From Fragum whitleyi (taxonomy: Eukaryota > Mollusca > Bivalvia > Cardiida > Cardiidae), in contig OX411556.1 of assembly GCA_948146395.1 (NCBI GenBank), forward strand, positions 4,377,083-4,441,082: a stretch of 64,000 bases of DNA. Reading direction: 5' to 3'. Each line of letters opens with the position of its first letter. The stretch's first letter is position 1. Below the pieces are notes generated by a model. It had not been told where the DNA came from. It was given only the letters and a program-made list of their open reading frames with translations, and searched no databases. This document shows positions 1 through 63,840 of this stretch, one piece after another. The translations under genes and the position numbers were made by a program.

Positions 1-92
1 GAAAATCGAAGCCAGAAACATTTAATTTTTGGCATGGAATATTTCCACGTGTCCACCAAATGAGTCAAATTATTGCTTATGTGTAATTTTAG

Positions 93-200
93 TTCTATGT
101 TGTGGGATCTCAGATTGTTCGTTAAAAGATAACTGTCCGTTACACCAGAAACAAAACCTTGCAATGACGACAGAAACGTGTTACTACGAAGCTGACCTTG
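93..200 (+). CDS. Speculative Cys-rich exon upstream of EGF exon 1
   Basis: A TTTTAG acceptor ends at 92 and a weak GTTATT donor follows 200. The enclosed 108 nt is open, a multiple of three, and phase 1 at both ends, which is the same symmetry as all the EGF exons. It would encode 36 residues with five cysteines (LCCGISDC, DNCP, ETCYY). It does not fit the EGF spacing and I do not recognise a domain. The donor is poor, and 108 nt of open frame arises by chance fairly easily, so this is only a candidate for an upstream exon of the same gene. Confidence 0.15.
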
Positions 201-770
201 GTTATTATTCATATATATATTAATATAAATTATTTTGAAATAACAACACGGTTTAACAAAATGTCATTGTCAAAGTTTATTTCGTGCGCCAATGTGTATA
301 CAAGACTGATTCTGACATCACTCCCTTAAATTGTGGTTGTTATTTCCAAAGACCAATCTTTCAATATGGTTTATCTACGTTAGTTATATTTTATGTTATG
401 ATCGCAGGACAATTTTATTTTCAAATATTTTTTATAACTTTTTATATATTCGATCCGTTGTTTTAAAGTGATATCTAGCGTAGAACAGAGATATTATTTA
501 TCACTTTGATTTCAAAGAAACGAGCATATATATCAAGTTTGTCGTATAACATTGTCTGATGATATCTTGTGATAATATTACTTGTTGTTAACTGCTGGAT
601 TCTGTTTACACGATCTTTGTCTACTTTCAAGGGACATAAACTATTTGTGCAATAATGAATAATTAAGCCTGAATTGGATTTCGTCAGTTTCAAAATCATT
701 TATTTGAATTACTTGAAAGCTTTGCTGTTAGTTTGACACATCACATTTTGTTCGATTCTTTTTTGCGATT

Positions 771-1191
771 TAGAGGATATTGAATGAGTTGTCATTGGAA
801 ACCCTATCTATTAAACGAGTCATCTTTAAACAGATTAAAACGAGGCTGCGCCGAGTTTTTATCTATTTTAGATGACGAGTTTAATAAATTTGGTATTTTA
901 TGAGCACAAATTTAATATTCAATTTTTGATATGACCTGATTTTTTGCGATAAATCGAGAAATTCCTGAAATTAATTATTTCAATTGTTCCGCCAAACGTG
1001 TAACGCCGTTTGCGTTTTGACGTCATCAAATGTATTATGACGTCAGTTTTACAACGAATTTATAATGTTGCTGTACGTTCTTAGCTTGTTTGCATAGTTT
1101 TTCCACTAGTGTAATAGCACCCGTGTAATATCAAAAATCAAAAATATTCAATGTTTTTTTTTTCACACCCGCGACGTAGGCCATATTATAA
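771..1191 (-). repeat. Family C hairpin-ended repeat, copy 1 (antisense)
   Basis: The reverse complement matches the copies at 28990, 42563 and 56140. It starts with GACCTACGTCGC..GAGTGAAATAA, carries two TGACGTCA-type motifs near 1018-1045, and ends in a long hairpin with tip CGAGGCTGCGCCGAG at about 841 and the terminal ATATCCTCTA at 771. No coding capacity is seen, so this is a non-autonomous dispersed element of about 420 bp. Confidence 0.75.
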
Positions 1192-2029
1192 GTAGAATTG
1201 TTGCATATTTTGCTACATGTACCACAGTTTTCAAGAAGCAATAATCTTAGAAACATTTATTGTTTCTGTATATGTTTCATTAACATAGATTTCCTGACCG
1301 ATACATATTTCCGACAAATGTTGATATGTGTTCTTTACATATAAAGTGGAACATGTAAAGGTCCAATTTGGATAACTATATAATTATTTTGGAAATCGAC
1401 TTTTCGAAGTTATGTAATATAACAAATGCTTTAAAAAATGCATTAAGATGGTACTTTGTAAAAAAACGAATAGTAATTGTTGTATTTATAGTCAAGGGAA
1501 TTTTAAAGAGTAAAATTAACAAAGAAAATAAGCGACGTATTGCTTTTAGCCGACTTACCTGTTCCAGAGTTTTATCAACTGCTCACATTAAGAGAAGCAA
1601 TGAATCTTTTTAAACGGGCCTATTTCGCTGTTACCCTCTCCTCAACCAGGACTTTAAACCCTGAAATGAGACGTCTCTCGCTCGGAATTTTTGTTGCAGT
1701 GCATGCAAAAGATACTGTCTGAGAATATAAATTTTATAAAACTTATTATCAACCTATGTTCTTTCCAGCGCTAAAAAAAGAACATAGTTTAATCATAGTT
1801 TTTCAATATTTTTGTTATACATTGTTTTAATCGTTTAATACATATACATTATTATTGCCCTGAGAGCGGGGCCTAAGAAACGAGTCGTTTCATTTTAATT
1901 ACGGTAGATTAACTTTTTGGATACTTACTTATTACGAAAAAGCATACAATACATAATTTCATATTCACAACACTCTTTTTCGAATTTTCGGTCACTTGAC
2001 CTTTATCAAGAAAACACAATATAATATAT

Positions 2030-2292
2030 AACACGAATTTAATATGCTATTTATAATATGACCCGAATTTTGGTAATAAGACGAGGAAATTATTCCGTGA
2101 AACCTAAAACGCAGTTTGTGAAGTGACGTCAACGGATCCATTAGACTTCACTTTCATAACAAAAATATAACATTGTTCTTCGATTTTAGCTCATTTGAAT
2201 ATTTATTTCACTAGTGTATTAAAACCCGTGTAATATCCAAAATATTCAACGGGGTTATTTCACTCCGGTGACGTAGGTCATATTATAAAAAT
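2030..2292 (-). repeat. Family C repeat, copy 2 (partial, antisense)
   Basis: This copy matches the non-hairpin part of family C: the Y-shaped end (CACTCCGGTGACGTAGGTCATATTATA, read here in two blocks at 2261-2287), the ACACTAGTG-like block and one TGACGTCA. The terminal hairpin is missing, so it is truncated. Confidence 0.6.
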
Positions 2293-2339
2293 GATTACGT
2301 ACATGACACTTCTCAAAAATTTGATTTATAAGGGTATAA

Positions 2340-2720
2340 AGTATTAAGTCCCTAGCACCCCGGACAAAAAAAACTTAAAGGTAAAAACAACAAAGTACAA
2401 TAGGACAATACCTCAAAAATATGTACTTTTCCACATTGTGATCTGTAAATGAATGGAGTTTCAAGCTACCAGCACTCACGATTTAGGAGATTTGCTCGGA
2501 CAAAGATTTAGAGGTAAAAACATCAAAGGACAATAACTAGAAAACATTTGCAAGGTAGAGTTACGTTTTTTTGTTCTTGACGCTTTTTCCAGAATGGGAA
2601 AGTGTATGGATTTTCTGTGTACTTACGGTTTAAGATTTAAACTCTGGATAAAAGTGTGAATGACAGACGAACGGTTTGACGGACGATCGGATGGCCAGAC
2701 GGACGGAATCGAGCAAATCT
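2340..2720. repeat. Bivalve-type interspersed repeat with GACGGACGG tract
   Basis: This is a non-coding block ending in a GACGGACGATCGGATGGCCAG-like tract at about 2678-2705. Such degenerate GACG/GGAC tracts close many dispersed repeats in bivalve genomes. There are internally similar sub-blocks (AAAACAACAAAG at about 2384 and AAACATCAAAGG at about 2518). The boundaries are uncertain. Confidence 0.4.
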
Positions 2721-2769
2721 ATTGTTCCCCAACCTAATAACGTCGTTTCAACAAAACACTAATCTCGAA

Positions 2770-3003
2770 CCAATTTTGTTTGTTTGTTTGTTTGTTTGAA
2801 TGGGTTTCAACAATCTCGCAGTTATATCGCGGCGGCCGGAGCACCTAACAATCGATTCCTGGTATTTCTTTCACCTGTACTACCATTACACCCTTTCCTA
2901 GCCTCCAACTGCTATTTCATATAGGTTTACGCTATCTACCCATTGGTAAAAGACAAACGTCAGAAAGGATTTTTTGCCGCCACCGGGGTCGAACCAATTT
3001 TGC
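2770..3003 (-). repeat. tRNA-derived SINE, copy 1
   Basis: On the minus strand this reads from a degraded tRNA B-box (GGTTCGACCCCGG near 2980-2992), through a body shared with 34458-34747, to a 3' segment (CGATATAACTGC..TTGAAACCCATTC) and a (CAAA)n tail at 2776-2800. A minus-strand ORF of 143 codons across it is a by-product of this repeat and not a gene. Confidence 0.65.
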
Positions 3004-3503
3004 GAAAAATCGAACACGAGGATACATATTATGTCACGTACTTGGACGACGTAATGGAAGACTCTAAACTGATTTAGGGATAAACAGATGGAACAACACC
3101 CGAATTGCCGATAAGGAATTTGTTGCGCAATGCACGATTGTACGAGAAATAAGATTATTTTAATTGTGATCGTAGAAAACGAAAATGAACCCAGCATTCT
3201 ATTTATTTCTAATCGTTTGAAAATATTCGTATTTCCTTCCTTCATTTTCTTTCTTCTCTTTAATATTACCCGTTTATGATATGTGAAAAGACTAACAATT
3301 TGCATTTTTGACGTATACGTATGCTGCATTTTAGTTGTCTATAAGGAAAACTTGTCTACTCTACAAATCAAAAATTAAATATAACTAGAATTTTTATTGT
3401 TGTATTTCCAAATCGGTTTTCAATCTAATATGCTATTTGAGAAAAAAAAGATCCTTGAACTTGTTCATGACAGTAAATTGCTATTTTTCAAATTTTGTTT
3501 CAG

Positions 3504-55245
<51,742 letters not shown>

Positions 55246-55656
55246 GAAGTTGACATTCATCGACTACGTGTTACAGTTAGCTGCATCTGATTCCTGACCT
55301 TGGAAAACCGAAAGGAAATAATCAACATAGGATTATTTATTTTAAAAAATGTACTATTATTTAGCTATTGATAAGGATTGATCTGGTCCTTGAAAATGTA
55401 TGAAGTCTGAAAAGTGAAACCACCCGATTCATTTAAATGACGTAATTTTATCAAGCATATGAGAATGGATGGACATTTTTGCTCTTCCGTCGTGTCCGTT
55501 TAGCATACGTTTTGTGTCCGTTTGGCAGTGGGACCGGGCCTTAAAAAAGAACATTGTCTCTAATCAACCTTTTTTCTTTAATCATTTTGATTTGATTGAT
55601 AAGTGTGGTCCTGCGATATTTGACTAACAGTGCCACGATCTTTTTCCTCTGAAAGA

Positions 55657-55662
55657 AATAAA
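55657..55662 (+). terminator. Candidate polyadenylation signal AATAAA
   Basis: The first AATAAA found downstream of the proposed stop, 412 nt after it. AT-rich DNA makes chance hits common; further AATAAA-type hexamers occur near 56064 and 56076. Confidence 0.3.
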
Positions 55663-56139
55663 AGAACTACCAGGGCGAAATTATTTAACACGACTTATTC
55701 TTACGTGATACAGACTGTTTTATCTTTCACCTGTGTATGAATTTCAAGGAGACATGATCGAAACTGTCAAAGAATCTTATCCGAATTATTCAAAGAACTC
55801 AGATTTGTTGCATTGTAGGAATAATACCTACATATTCTGAGGATATTTGGGTGTGCATTTTGTAGAATGACCAGAAATTCAATGTATCGCTTTCCACTAT
55901 TGGGGGTACAAAGCAGGGTTACAACATACACCGCTAAAACCTAAAGCTGATGCTAATTTAGCTTTTAAACTCGTCACAATTTTTGGAGAATTACTTTTCC
56001 TATTGAATACAAATATTGATATTGATCAAAATGCTTTCAGGATAAATTCAAATGATAAATATAAATAAATAGATAATAAAACCGAGGGTGATGATGATGG
56101 TGATAATTAAAACAGCTACAGCGATCGATTATTCTATTT

Positions 56140-56553
56140 TAATAATATGACCCTCGTCATCGGAGTGAAATAACCCCGTTGAATATTTTTGATATTACAC
56201 GAGTGTTATTACACAAGTGGAATAACTATGCAAATGAGCAAAGAAAGAAGAAAAACGTTATATATTTTATAAGGAAAATGACGTCATAATGGATCTGCTG
56301 ACGTCCTTTCGCAAACGGCTTTATATGTTTCGCGGAATAACACGAATCAGTAAATATCGCAAATTTCTTGTTAAATCACCGAAATTCGGGTCATAAATAG
56401 AATATAAAATTTGTGCTCATGAAATACAGAATTTATTAAACTCGTCATCTATAAACAGACAAAAACTCGGCGCAGCCTCGCATTTATCTGTTTATAGATG
56501 ACTCGTTTAAAAATTTCGGTATTCCATGACCACTCATTAAATATCATCTATAT
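56140..56553 (+). repeat. Family C hairpin-ended repeat, copy 5
   Basis: Almost full length. AATATGACCCTCGTCATCGG start, TGACGTCA near 56279, hairpin 56429-56517 with tip CTCGGCGCAGCCTCG, end AATATCATCTATAT. It lies outside the gene, in sense orientation. Confidence 0.8.
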
Positions 56554-56653
56554 ATGACTTTAGACAAGCGACCATAAATTCAGGTCATTGTTATAATAAT
56601 TGCCTTGAAAAGGAGGACGGTATGATACAAAGCGTAATATTCGAACATTTCGA

Positions 56654-56723
56654 GGGATCAGTGCAATACTTTTGTAAGTGCCAATACATTTATAGGCACT
56701 TACAATAGTGTTGCGCTGATCCC
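56654..56723. repeat. 70-nt near-perfect hairpin
   Basis: Arms of 29 nt (56654-56682 and 56695-56723) with a 12-nt AT loop. As RNA from the plus strand the pairing is 26 Watson-Crick pairs, two G-U pairs and one U-U mismatch. The size fits a microRNA precursor, but tiny palindromic transposon remnants look the same. Confidence 0.75.
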
Positions 56724-57179
56724 TAAATTTGTATTACTTTATTAAGAACGAGTTTTATTATTTTATTTACCGATACTTTTGTTGACTTTCATTATAGTCT
56801 ATTATGTAAATATACCTTATCATTTTGTAATTATACATCGATGTCAATACTTTTGAATGCAGGATAGTACCTTCATTAATCACCCAAGTTCATTTATATG
56901 CTGAAATATACCACAAGAGTTAAGTTAACTAAAGATATACCCACGAATTATTTTCTCTTACTTCTTTTATTCCCGTCATTTGATTGGCCTCATTAACGGT
57001 AGTGTCTATATCTAATAATTGTAAGCACAAGACTGATTAAACAAGATATTTGTTAAACACTTATGTTCCCGCAAAATGTTTCACAAATGTTTTATACATT
57101 TTTCTTTGAATAAGGATTGAATATTGATTTTGAAAATTAGAGGTTGTGCCAACAGAAAGGTTCTGTCAAAAGTAATACG

Positions 57180-57330
57180 CAAGTGCAATATCAAACTTCT
57201 TCTCTTATCAAAGTTATGACCAATGTATAAGACTTGGCGGACGAACGGACAAACAAGCAGGGCAGCAACAATCTGCCTCGACCTCCTCGATGCAGAGGCA
57301 TTACAAGTTATGATTAATACTAGTATTTGA
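57180..57330 (-). repeat. Bivalve-type interspersed repeat fragment
   Basis: ATCAAAGTTATGACCAATGT then GGCGGACGAACGGACAAACA resembles common dispersed bivalve sequences built on GGACGGAC tracts. No second copy in the window. Confidence 0.35.
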
Positions 57331-58861
57331 AATCGAACAACACGATAGAGGAGAAAAAACATTCGCCACCTATATATTAAAACCGTTGAAGGCCTTACTC
57401 TTTATAATGTACATTTTGCTTAGTATTACATTTACATATATGCATTACATTATGAACAAAATAGTTTTATTTACTCGAATGATTTAATAAAGCTGTTTGT
57501 ATAAAATTGTTTTTATTCACATTTCATCACCATACCGTAATTTGCGTTTTCTTGGGAAATGCTCATATAGCCATACATTACAATATTGACGATGTACATA
57601 GAAGAACCTATTTGCAAGATCCAACGATCGAAGAAAGATTTCCTTTCCAAGAATTAACGCACAATCCCACAACCAACTTTTTAATGTTGACAAAGCCCTT
57701 TTTTCCATTATGAACATAGAACCTTGGACGTCAGGTAAGTTATGTCTTTTTAAAGTAAAGACGCCAATCTCTAGTAAATAGGGGGTCAGTTTATCGGTCG
57801 GTCGGTTGGTCCGCTCAATTTGTCGTGTAGTTATGGAATGATTTCAAATCAATTTCATAAATATGATGTGTATCAAAGAAAGATGCGGTTTTTTTTTATT
57901 TTGGTTACGGTCCTTTGGCTTAGAGGTATGACTCTTTTGTAAACAATCCTTTTTTTCTATTTTCCCAGCGACTAACGATGGTTCAAACTTTACGGAAAGG
58001 CTCATTATTTGTTAGAGATGTGCATTTTTGGATTTGCTTCCGGTCCACTGACCGTTTGCAGAATTATTAATCTTTGATAACAATACAAATTTGTCAGTTA
58101 GTAGCTTTTTTTCGGGTCAATTTTCCAGGAAGTTTTGGACAGATTTCATTCAAACTTCATACACTTGATGAATGCTAAGCACAGAAATATATTTTTCGTC
58201 TGTTTTAATCAATTGAAATAAGCCCTGATACATATTAGTTGCATCGGTCAAAAGTAATCATTTAGAATACATTGCGTTTTATATCGCTTTTACACGAGGG
58301 GCACACATTAATGTAAACAAGGAAGAGTATAAAATGTAATGAATGACATGTAATACAAGACGTTGGCTTAGTTTTAAGAGTGTAGAATAGGAGTTATCGA
58401 CATTTTGTATTTAGAAGAATTATCATTGTTAGGTAACGTATTCATAGAAATTAGCGAAGCCCATTTAAGTCTTTTCATTTCATTGGATCAAGAAAAAGTG
58501 TCACCCAAGGTTTTTTTCAACCACCAAACGAGCTATGGTGGATATGTGGCATTTGTCGAAAAATATGTCGTCTTTACTCTTATCAATAAAGTATCAGCAA
58601 AATTCAAATGCAAGGAACGCTTTTAAATTAAACAAAACAAAACAAAACCAAAAAACAACAGAGTTCGAATTATTCAAAGAGTCATTTTTAAAGTTCTCTT
58701 TATATTTAATTATACTTAAACTAACATTTTTACCAACTAATTCCCTGTGTATCAATACAACTTGGTACTTCACGTCATATAATCCAAGAAATAGCATAAA
58801 TCCCGGTGGATAATCACCTAAGTAGCATATACGGACGAACTGAGCAACACGACACATATTT

Positions 58862-58960
58862 GTTCGTTTGAATGACTGAATACCGCGATATAACTGAAAA
58901 ATAGTGAAAATGGCGTTAAACTACATTCAATTAGTCAATCAATTAAATGACTGAATGACT
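58862..58960 (+). repeat. SINE 3' fragment
   Basis: CCGCGATATAACTGAAAAAT then GTGAAAATGGCGTTAAACTA and a CAATTAGTCAATCAATTAAA tail. This is the best match in the window to the GGCGTTAAAC segment of molluscan SINEs. Confidence 0.65.
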
Positions 58961-59045
58961 TTACTAAATATTTATACTGATTAAAGAAGAAATAAATATC
59001 AGAAATAATAACTTTGAACAGCCCTAACGTTCTAACAAAAAAAAA

Positions 59046-59110
59046 GTTGACTCGGGAATCGAACAATGGCCGCAAGCATGGGAGGCGACCGTATTAACCA
59101 CTGGGACACC
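59046..59110 (-). repeat. tRNA-like pseudogene or SINE head
   Basis: Minus strand: CCAGTGGTTAATACGGTCGC (A-box-like), CTCCCATGC anticodon region, and TTGTTCGATTCCCGAG (B-box). It resembles tRNA-Gly(CCC), but the ends do not pair well. Not a functional tRNA gene. Confidence 0.5.
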
Positions 59111-59821
59111 GTATATAATAATACAAATGGTTATTGATTACTATATATTTTAAAATTCGACCCAATACTTTGACTGGATTACTTCACCTAATCTACTAAT
59201 ACATCGGGCTGAAAGTTTACCAGAAAACTATGTCACTCGATTTTTGCTGTTATTACTCGAATAGGAACAAAGAAAAGTGTTCAGCTTAAAACATACATTA
59301 CTAAGTATAGAAAAAGTAATTTATATAAGCTAATAATTTCTGAGACATGCAAAACATCGAGTTAAAATTTTTGAAGCGAGACCAACAAATGCATTCTACC
59401 AACACGAACCTAGATAGACTGGCCCAAATATGGGTCGAATGATTTACGTTTTGAAAAAAAAAAGAGTTTAACAACATTTGTGCTCATAAATACATTTCAA
59501 GAAAAAATAAAGTATGTATTCAATGAGTATCTTTGAACACGAAATGTCACTATCTTCTCCAAATGGCTGCAGAAACGGATTTTCCTACAACCTGTATCCC
59601 CTAAACCTGGAAGAACCTATTGGACTTTGAATTTAATAATAGCTCTAAGAATAACCATTTGTATGAGGGTATTAAACGAATTTATGTTTTTAGAATAAGT
59701 AACGCCATGAAAAATGCACAATTTTATAACGCAAGGCAAATTCTGTGCTACAATGTTTTTGTTCAGTATGTTTTTCATATGCATTAAACCCCTCCCCTAG
59801 TCTAGAGACGCTCATCTCATT

Positions 59822-60250
59822 TAGTAAAAACATCGTGAAATTGACAAGATGAATGATCTTGGAATGATTTAGGAATGAAATTGAATGAATGTGGGGAGCG
59901 TGTTTTGAGTGAATTTATTGGAGGTAATCAATATCGCAAATTTTGTTCAGGATGAACAAAATAAGCGATATCTATTACCTCCCTTTAATAAAAAATGCAT
60001 ACAAGTTCTATATATAGCTTCCTATTTCTTCAAGAACTTATAAGGCGCTAACAATTTGAATTATGTCAGGGAAATCGCGGATTTTCTCTATCATTTTTAT
60101 GACGTTGTTAATTCTATTTTTTTCGATGGGTTTGAGCTTTTTTGAAATGGTTTGAGAGAGTGTTTGGAATGAATGATTGGAGCGCTGAGTGAGTGAATTG
60201 GAATGGTTTTGAATGAGGTTAATGTCAATTTCAAGATATAATTAACCGTA
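59822..60250. repeat. Family E element, copy 6
   Basis: ACATCGTGAAATTGACAAGA left end, core TTTTGTTCAGGATGAACAAA at about 59940, and right end TTTCAAGATATAATTAACCG. Orientation as copies 2 and 4. Confidence 0.8.
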
Positions 60251-60274
60251 TAGGTTTACAACGGAAAGCTTTAA

Positions 60275-60535
60275 AGAATATTGGCCGCTGTCAAGAATCT
60301 CACTCTTGACCCGGTTGTTGAGATTCCAATGCGCAAACAACTGGAACCAGTTAACATGTCCCTTGAATATTCCTTATTGACTCACACGAAAGTGTTAAAG
60401 AAGATGGGACTGTCCACCGCAGATTTTCTATTTCATTATGGTTTTGTTTCATGTTATATTACAATCAGAGACAAGGTATCGTATAAGGCACAAAAGAAAT
60501 TGGTTAAAGTGACTGGCTTACGAAAGAATACTTAA
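60275..60535 (+). CDS. Unrecognised orphan ORF or terminal exon
   Basis: Open for 86 codons plus stop. The first ATG is at 60329. Composition is protein-like (NLTLDPVVEIPMRKQLEPVN, LSTADFLFHYGF, KAQKKLVKVTGLRKNT). TAA is followed 21 nt later by AATAAA (60556-60561). The upstream border is the end of a family E element and no good acceptor is seen, so it may be a retrocopy fragment, a terminal exon or chance. I recognise no family. Confidence 0.25.
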   Translation, partial: RILAAVKNLTLDPVVEIPMRKQLEPVNMSLEYSLLTHTKVLKKMGLSTADFLFHYGFVSCYITIRDKVSYKAQKKLVKVTGLRKNT

Positions 60536-60920
60536 CAGGGGACTTCATCTTGTCAAATAAAAAGAAAAAAGGATATGCATCAAAGCTATAATTCAAAATA
60601 TAGATGTATAAATGCGCATTTTTTTAAAAAAAAATCATTGTACGCGCTGTAGTAAAATAAAAAAGCGCGCTTGTGATGGTTAACCCTTTGCTGTTTAATT
60701 CCTGCTTTTTACGTGTCTGTGATTTTATGATCGAGAAAACATTGTGAAAAAAGAAGAAATTGCTTCTGACAAGCAATTTCTAGTTTTTCCACACTATTTT
60801 CTACCCTACTGAATGGTTATTTTTTAAATTAAATCCACTTTTAATTTTCGTCTGCAAAACCTTTGAATTTGGACAGGTCTAATATTTTGTAAAACAGGAA
60901 AGGGTTAAAGGCGAGCTTTC

Positions 60921-60944
60921 AAAAAAAAAAAAAAAAAAAAAAAA
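60921..60944 (+). repeat. Poly-A run (24 nt)
   Basis: Pure A24. With the ATTGAATTGAAATTGATATT tail at about 61072-61100 it suggests decayed retro-derived sequence between 60560 and 61110. Confidence 0.8.
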
Positions 60945-61109
60945 CAGCTTTGCGTTCGTCCTGTGGTCATAGATCATCTTGTGGAAAACGATATTGTTGC
61001 ATTATTTTGGACACCACTTTAAGGATGGAATTATATGTAAACATTGTACATGGGCCTGTCGCCTTTAAATAATTGAATTGAAATTGATATTGAATTGATT
61101 GGTATTCTT

Positions 61110-62045
61110 TTAAAGTGTTTTGTATTGAGTTTAATGATTAACGCTTCATACAATTTAATAACTTAAAAGCTAATTGTCTATAAAACGTTAAAGAATATAT
61201 AGTTTTTGATAAAAGTATTAACTCAATCAAATACATTTAACAAAAAAGTTCTGTGATTTAAATTCGTTAACAAGAAAATATCTTTTTATGACTATTTATA
61301 TATTTAAAGAAAAAAAACTTATAAAACCTAGTAAGAAAGAAAAGGTAAGACATTCTATCATAAAACACATAATGTTAATAAATCCATTTCAAGGATGGCA
61401 CAAAAAAGATTTAGAAACTTATTTCCATTCTGTCCGTAAATGGGAGTATAAGCATGGAAGGGTATCATCTTACACAGAATAATTCATTATATATCCTATA
61501 AAAGACAATGTAGGTAAATTAATAATTGACAAAAAAGACAACTAGACAAAAACACAATCAAAAGCGCATAATAACTCATTTCAGGAGGAAAAGTTTTAAT
61601 TGAAACTTAAAGGGTTTTTTTGAGCAGAACTAGGTAAAGCATTGCATAACTTAAAGTAATTTGAATGGATGAATATTGTTTTTTCTGTAGAATGAAAAAA
61701 GTCCTTAACTAGATTCCGGTTAGCCTAAAACTTATTGAAATGCAAGTAAAGTGACATCATACCTGATTAATATATCTACCATTTTTAACAAACGTTAAAT
61801 CCGTTACGTTTAAGAACGCAGTTTTCCACATACAAATTTCAACAAGTAGACAAATTAAAAAAAAAACAAAACTGAAGCTTGGTAAATAGCCTTATTGTAA
61901 GTAAACTTTATCAGCTTTTTTTATATTAATTGACAATTCCTACTCTGTAAGGCCTTTTTGGCTTTCTACATGTCGATATTTGCCTTATATTGAGATTAAG
62001 AAACATTATAACGGTGGTATATATCAATCGTAGACGAAGACACAT
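61110..62045. other. No recognised feature
   Basis: AT-rich intergenic DNA. The 64-codon ORF at 61288 has no signature. Confidence 0.45.
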
Positions 62046-62048
62046 ACA

Positions 62049-62365
62049 TTTATCTTATAACTATACAAATATCCGTGTGATAACATCCCGTATGATATTT
62101 TTTATGATATCACATAGTTATTTTTAGAACAATAATATCTTGCAGTTATTTTTAGAAACTTGCATTTCAGTTAGAAACATCGACGAAAACAAGACAAAAG
62201 AGGTTATAAGATAAATATAATACGTACTAAGTGTATTGTATGAAAAAATATCCAACTCGGTTGTGAGAATTGATAATTGTCTCGGCAGAGCCTCGACAAT
62301 GATCAATTCTCCCAACCTCGTTAGATATTTTTTCTGATACAAAACACTAAGTACGTATTATATAT
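62049..62365 (+). repeat. Family D hairpin-ended repeat, copy 3
   Basis: Matches 27919-28241 closely. Terminal hairpin 62226-62352 with tip GTCTCGGCAGAGCCTCGAC. Minus-strand ORF 62124-62342 is a by-product. Confidence 0.8.
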
Positions 62366-62369
62366 GTAT

Positions 62370-63840
62370 CCTATTAGTTCAACCTACACTTCGTCCTTCG
62401 ATGAACTATGCTGCATGCCATTTATATACAGTTACCAATCGCGGAGATCAAATCAAACACTGTATAAAAATGTACACCAAGCAGTTGTACAACGCGTTTT
62501 CAAATGACAGTTCGAAATGATGACATTTCGATGATTCTTTAAAACTAATGTATACAAAGATTACATAGCCATTGATATCTAAATTTACTAAAATGTATGA
62601 AAGGATTGTTGAACTTTCTTTTTTAAATGACAAAATCGTGATTAATTATAAACAATTGATGAAAAGAAATCGAATAGTTTGGAAATGGTCTCAGTTAAAA
62701 AAAGAGGATTAAGCTATTTTTAAATTTTCAAATGGGTGACCTTGTGCATCTGAAAATAAAACTAATGTTTCAACAAACGGTTTATGTCAGCATTTATAAA
62801 ATTTGCTTCTGTTGATTAAACTGATCATGCGAAAAGACACAAGTAACAATTGTAACAAACAAACAGTACACTTTTGCGCTCATCACTGTGAAGTTTGCAG
62901 TCAGAACTGAGAAATACCTTAAGTAGGTTAGTGGACTAAATATTAATACAGTGTAAACTATTTCCGGTCCTTAAAGCAAAACGATGAATGTTGAGCTTCA
63001 TTTATGATACATATCTTGTAGATAAATATTGTAAATATAGTAACAGGTTGAACTGGAAATGTCAAAATATGCCACGTGTAACACCTAATGTATTGCCCTT
63101 CATATTATTTCGAGTGAGTTTGTGCGTAATTTTTCCGGTTAACAAAGAAAAAAATGCTCAAGTGACCTGTATCGTTCCGACAACACTTTGAAAAGAGTCC
63201 CAGACCAGCATATTGTAAATACCTTACTAAAAAGGTTCTTTGTAAGCAAATCAAGTAGCCATGGTATATACCAATTTGTATACTGCGACCAATCCGGGGA
63301 GATGCTATGTAACAAAGGCATTTTTTGTGAAAATGTAATGTTAAACTGTCTATTAATGTAAGAATAGTTATGTTAGCGATGTTTTCCTGTTATTTCTTGA
63401 ATCTTTACAACCACAACATCCCTTCCTTTAAGCTAGTTTCACATTTGAATTTATGATTATCAACTCATTGGACCTAGGGAATAATACGGGCGCAGTCATG
63501 AAAGCGCGTCATTTCGCACGTGGGTTTATACGACGTCTGAAACATCAACGCTCCCACAAAAGATGACGCTGCATAAAACAAAATCACGAAAAAATAAAAG
63601 AGTGCATATTATAATTCGTAAACAAAACGCAGTATTTGGTGATCATTATAATATGCCCAAATGATCTCTAAAGACGATCGGAAGGAATAAACAAAATGTG
63701 ATTTTCTTCAAGTGTATTAAAAGACCGAAGAACCCCCAGAAGTCGAAATACATGTACCCAAAAAATGACCCAAAATTACCACACTAACGTCCGAGTAACT
63801 TTTCGGTTAACGGAAAAATCCTAGCGATGTTCCGAACGGC
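62370..63840. other. No recognised feature
   Basis: AT-rich intergenic DNA. AAAGCGCGTCATTTCGCACG near 63500 recalls the GCGCGTCATT of family K at 33442, but no hairpin follows. Confidence 0.4.

Larger units (their letters stand above)
1..3503. other. Sequence upstream of the first visible EGF exon
   Basis: No convincing coding exon is seen, apart from the weak candidate at 93-200. The stretch holds two antisense copies of repeat family C (771-1191, 2030-2292), a bivalve-type interspersed repeat (about 2340-2720) and a SINE (2770-3003). The short ORFs here lack codon structure or splice context. Because the first visible EGF exon begins in phase 1, this region is most likely intron of the same gene, with earlier exons before the window. 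Confidence 0.6.

Noticed and set aside
2898..3329. Minus-strand ORF of 143 codons
   Set aside because: Overlaps a tRNA-derived SINE and unrelated flank; no motif and no splice context.
57507..57735. 68-codon ORF and a good CAG|GTAAGT donor at 57735
   Set aside because: The peptide looks partly protein-like, but its stop precedes the donor and no acceptor with a pyrimidine tract is present; too weak to list.
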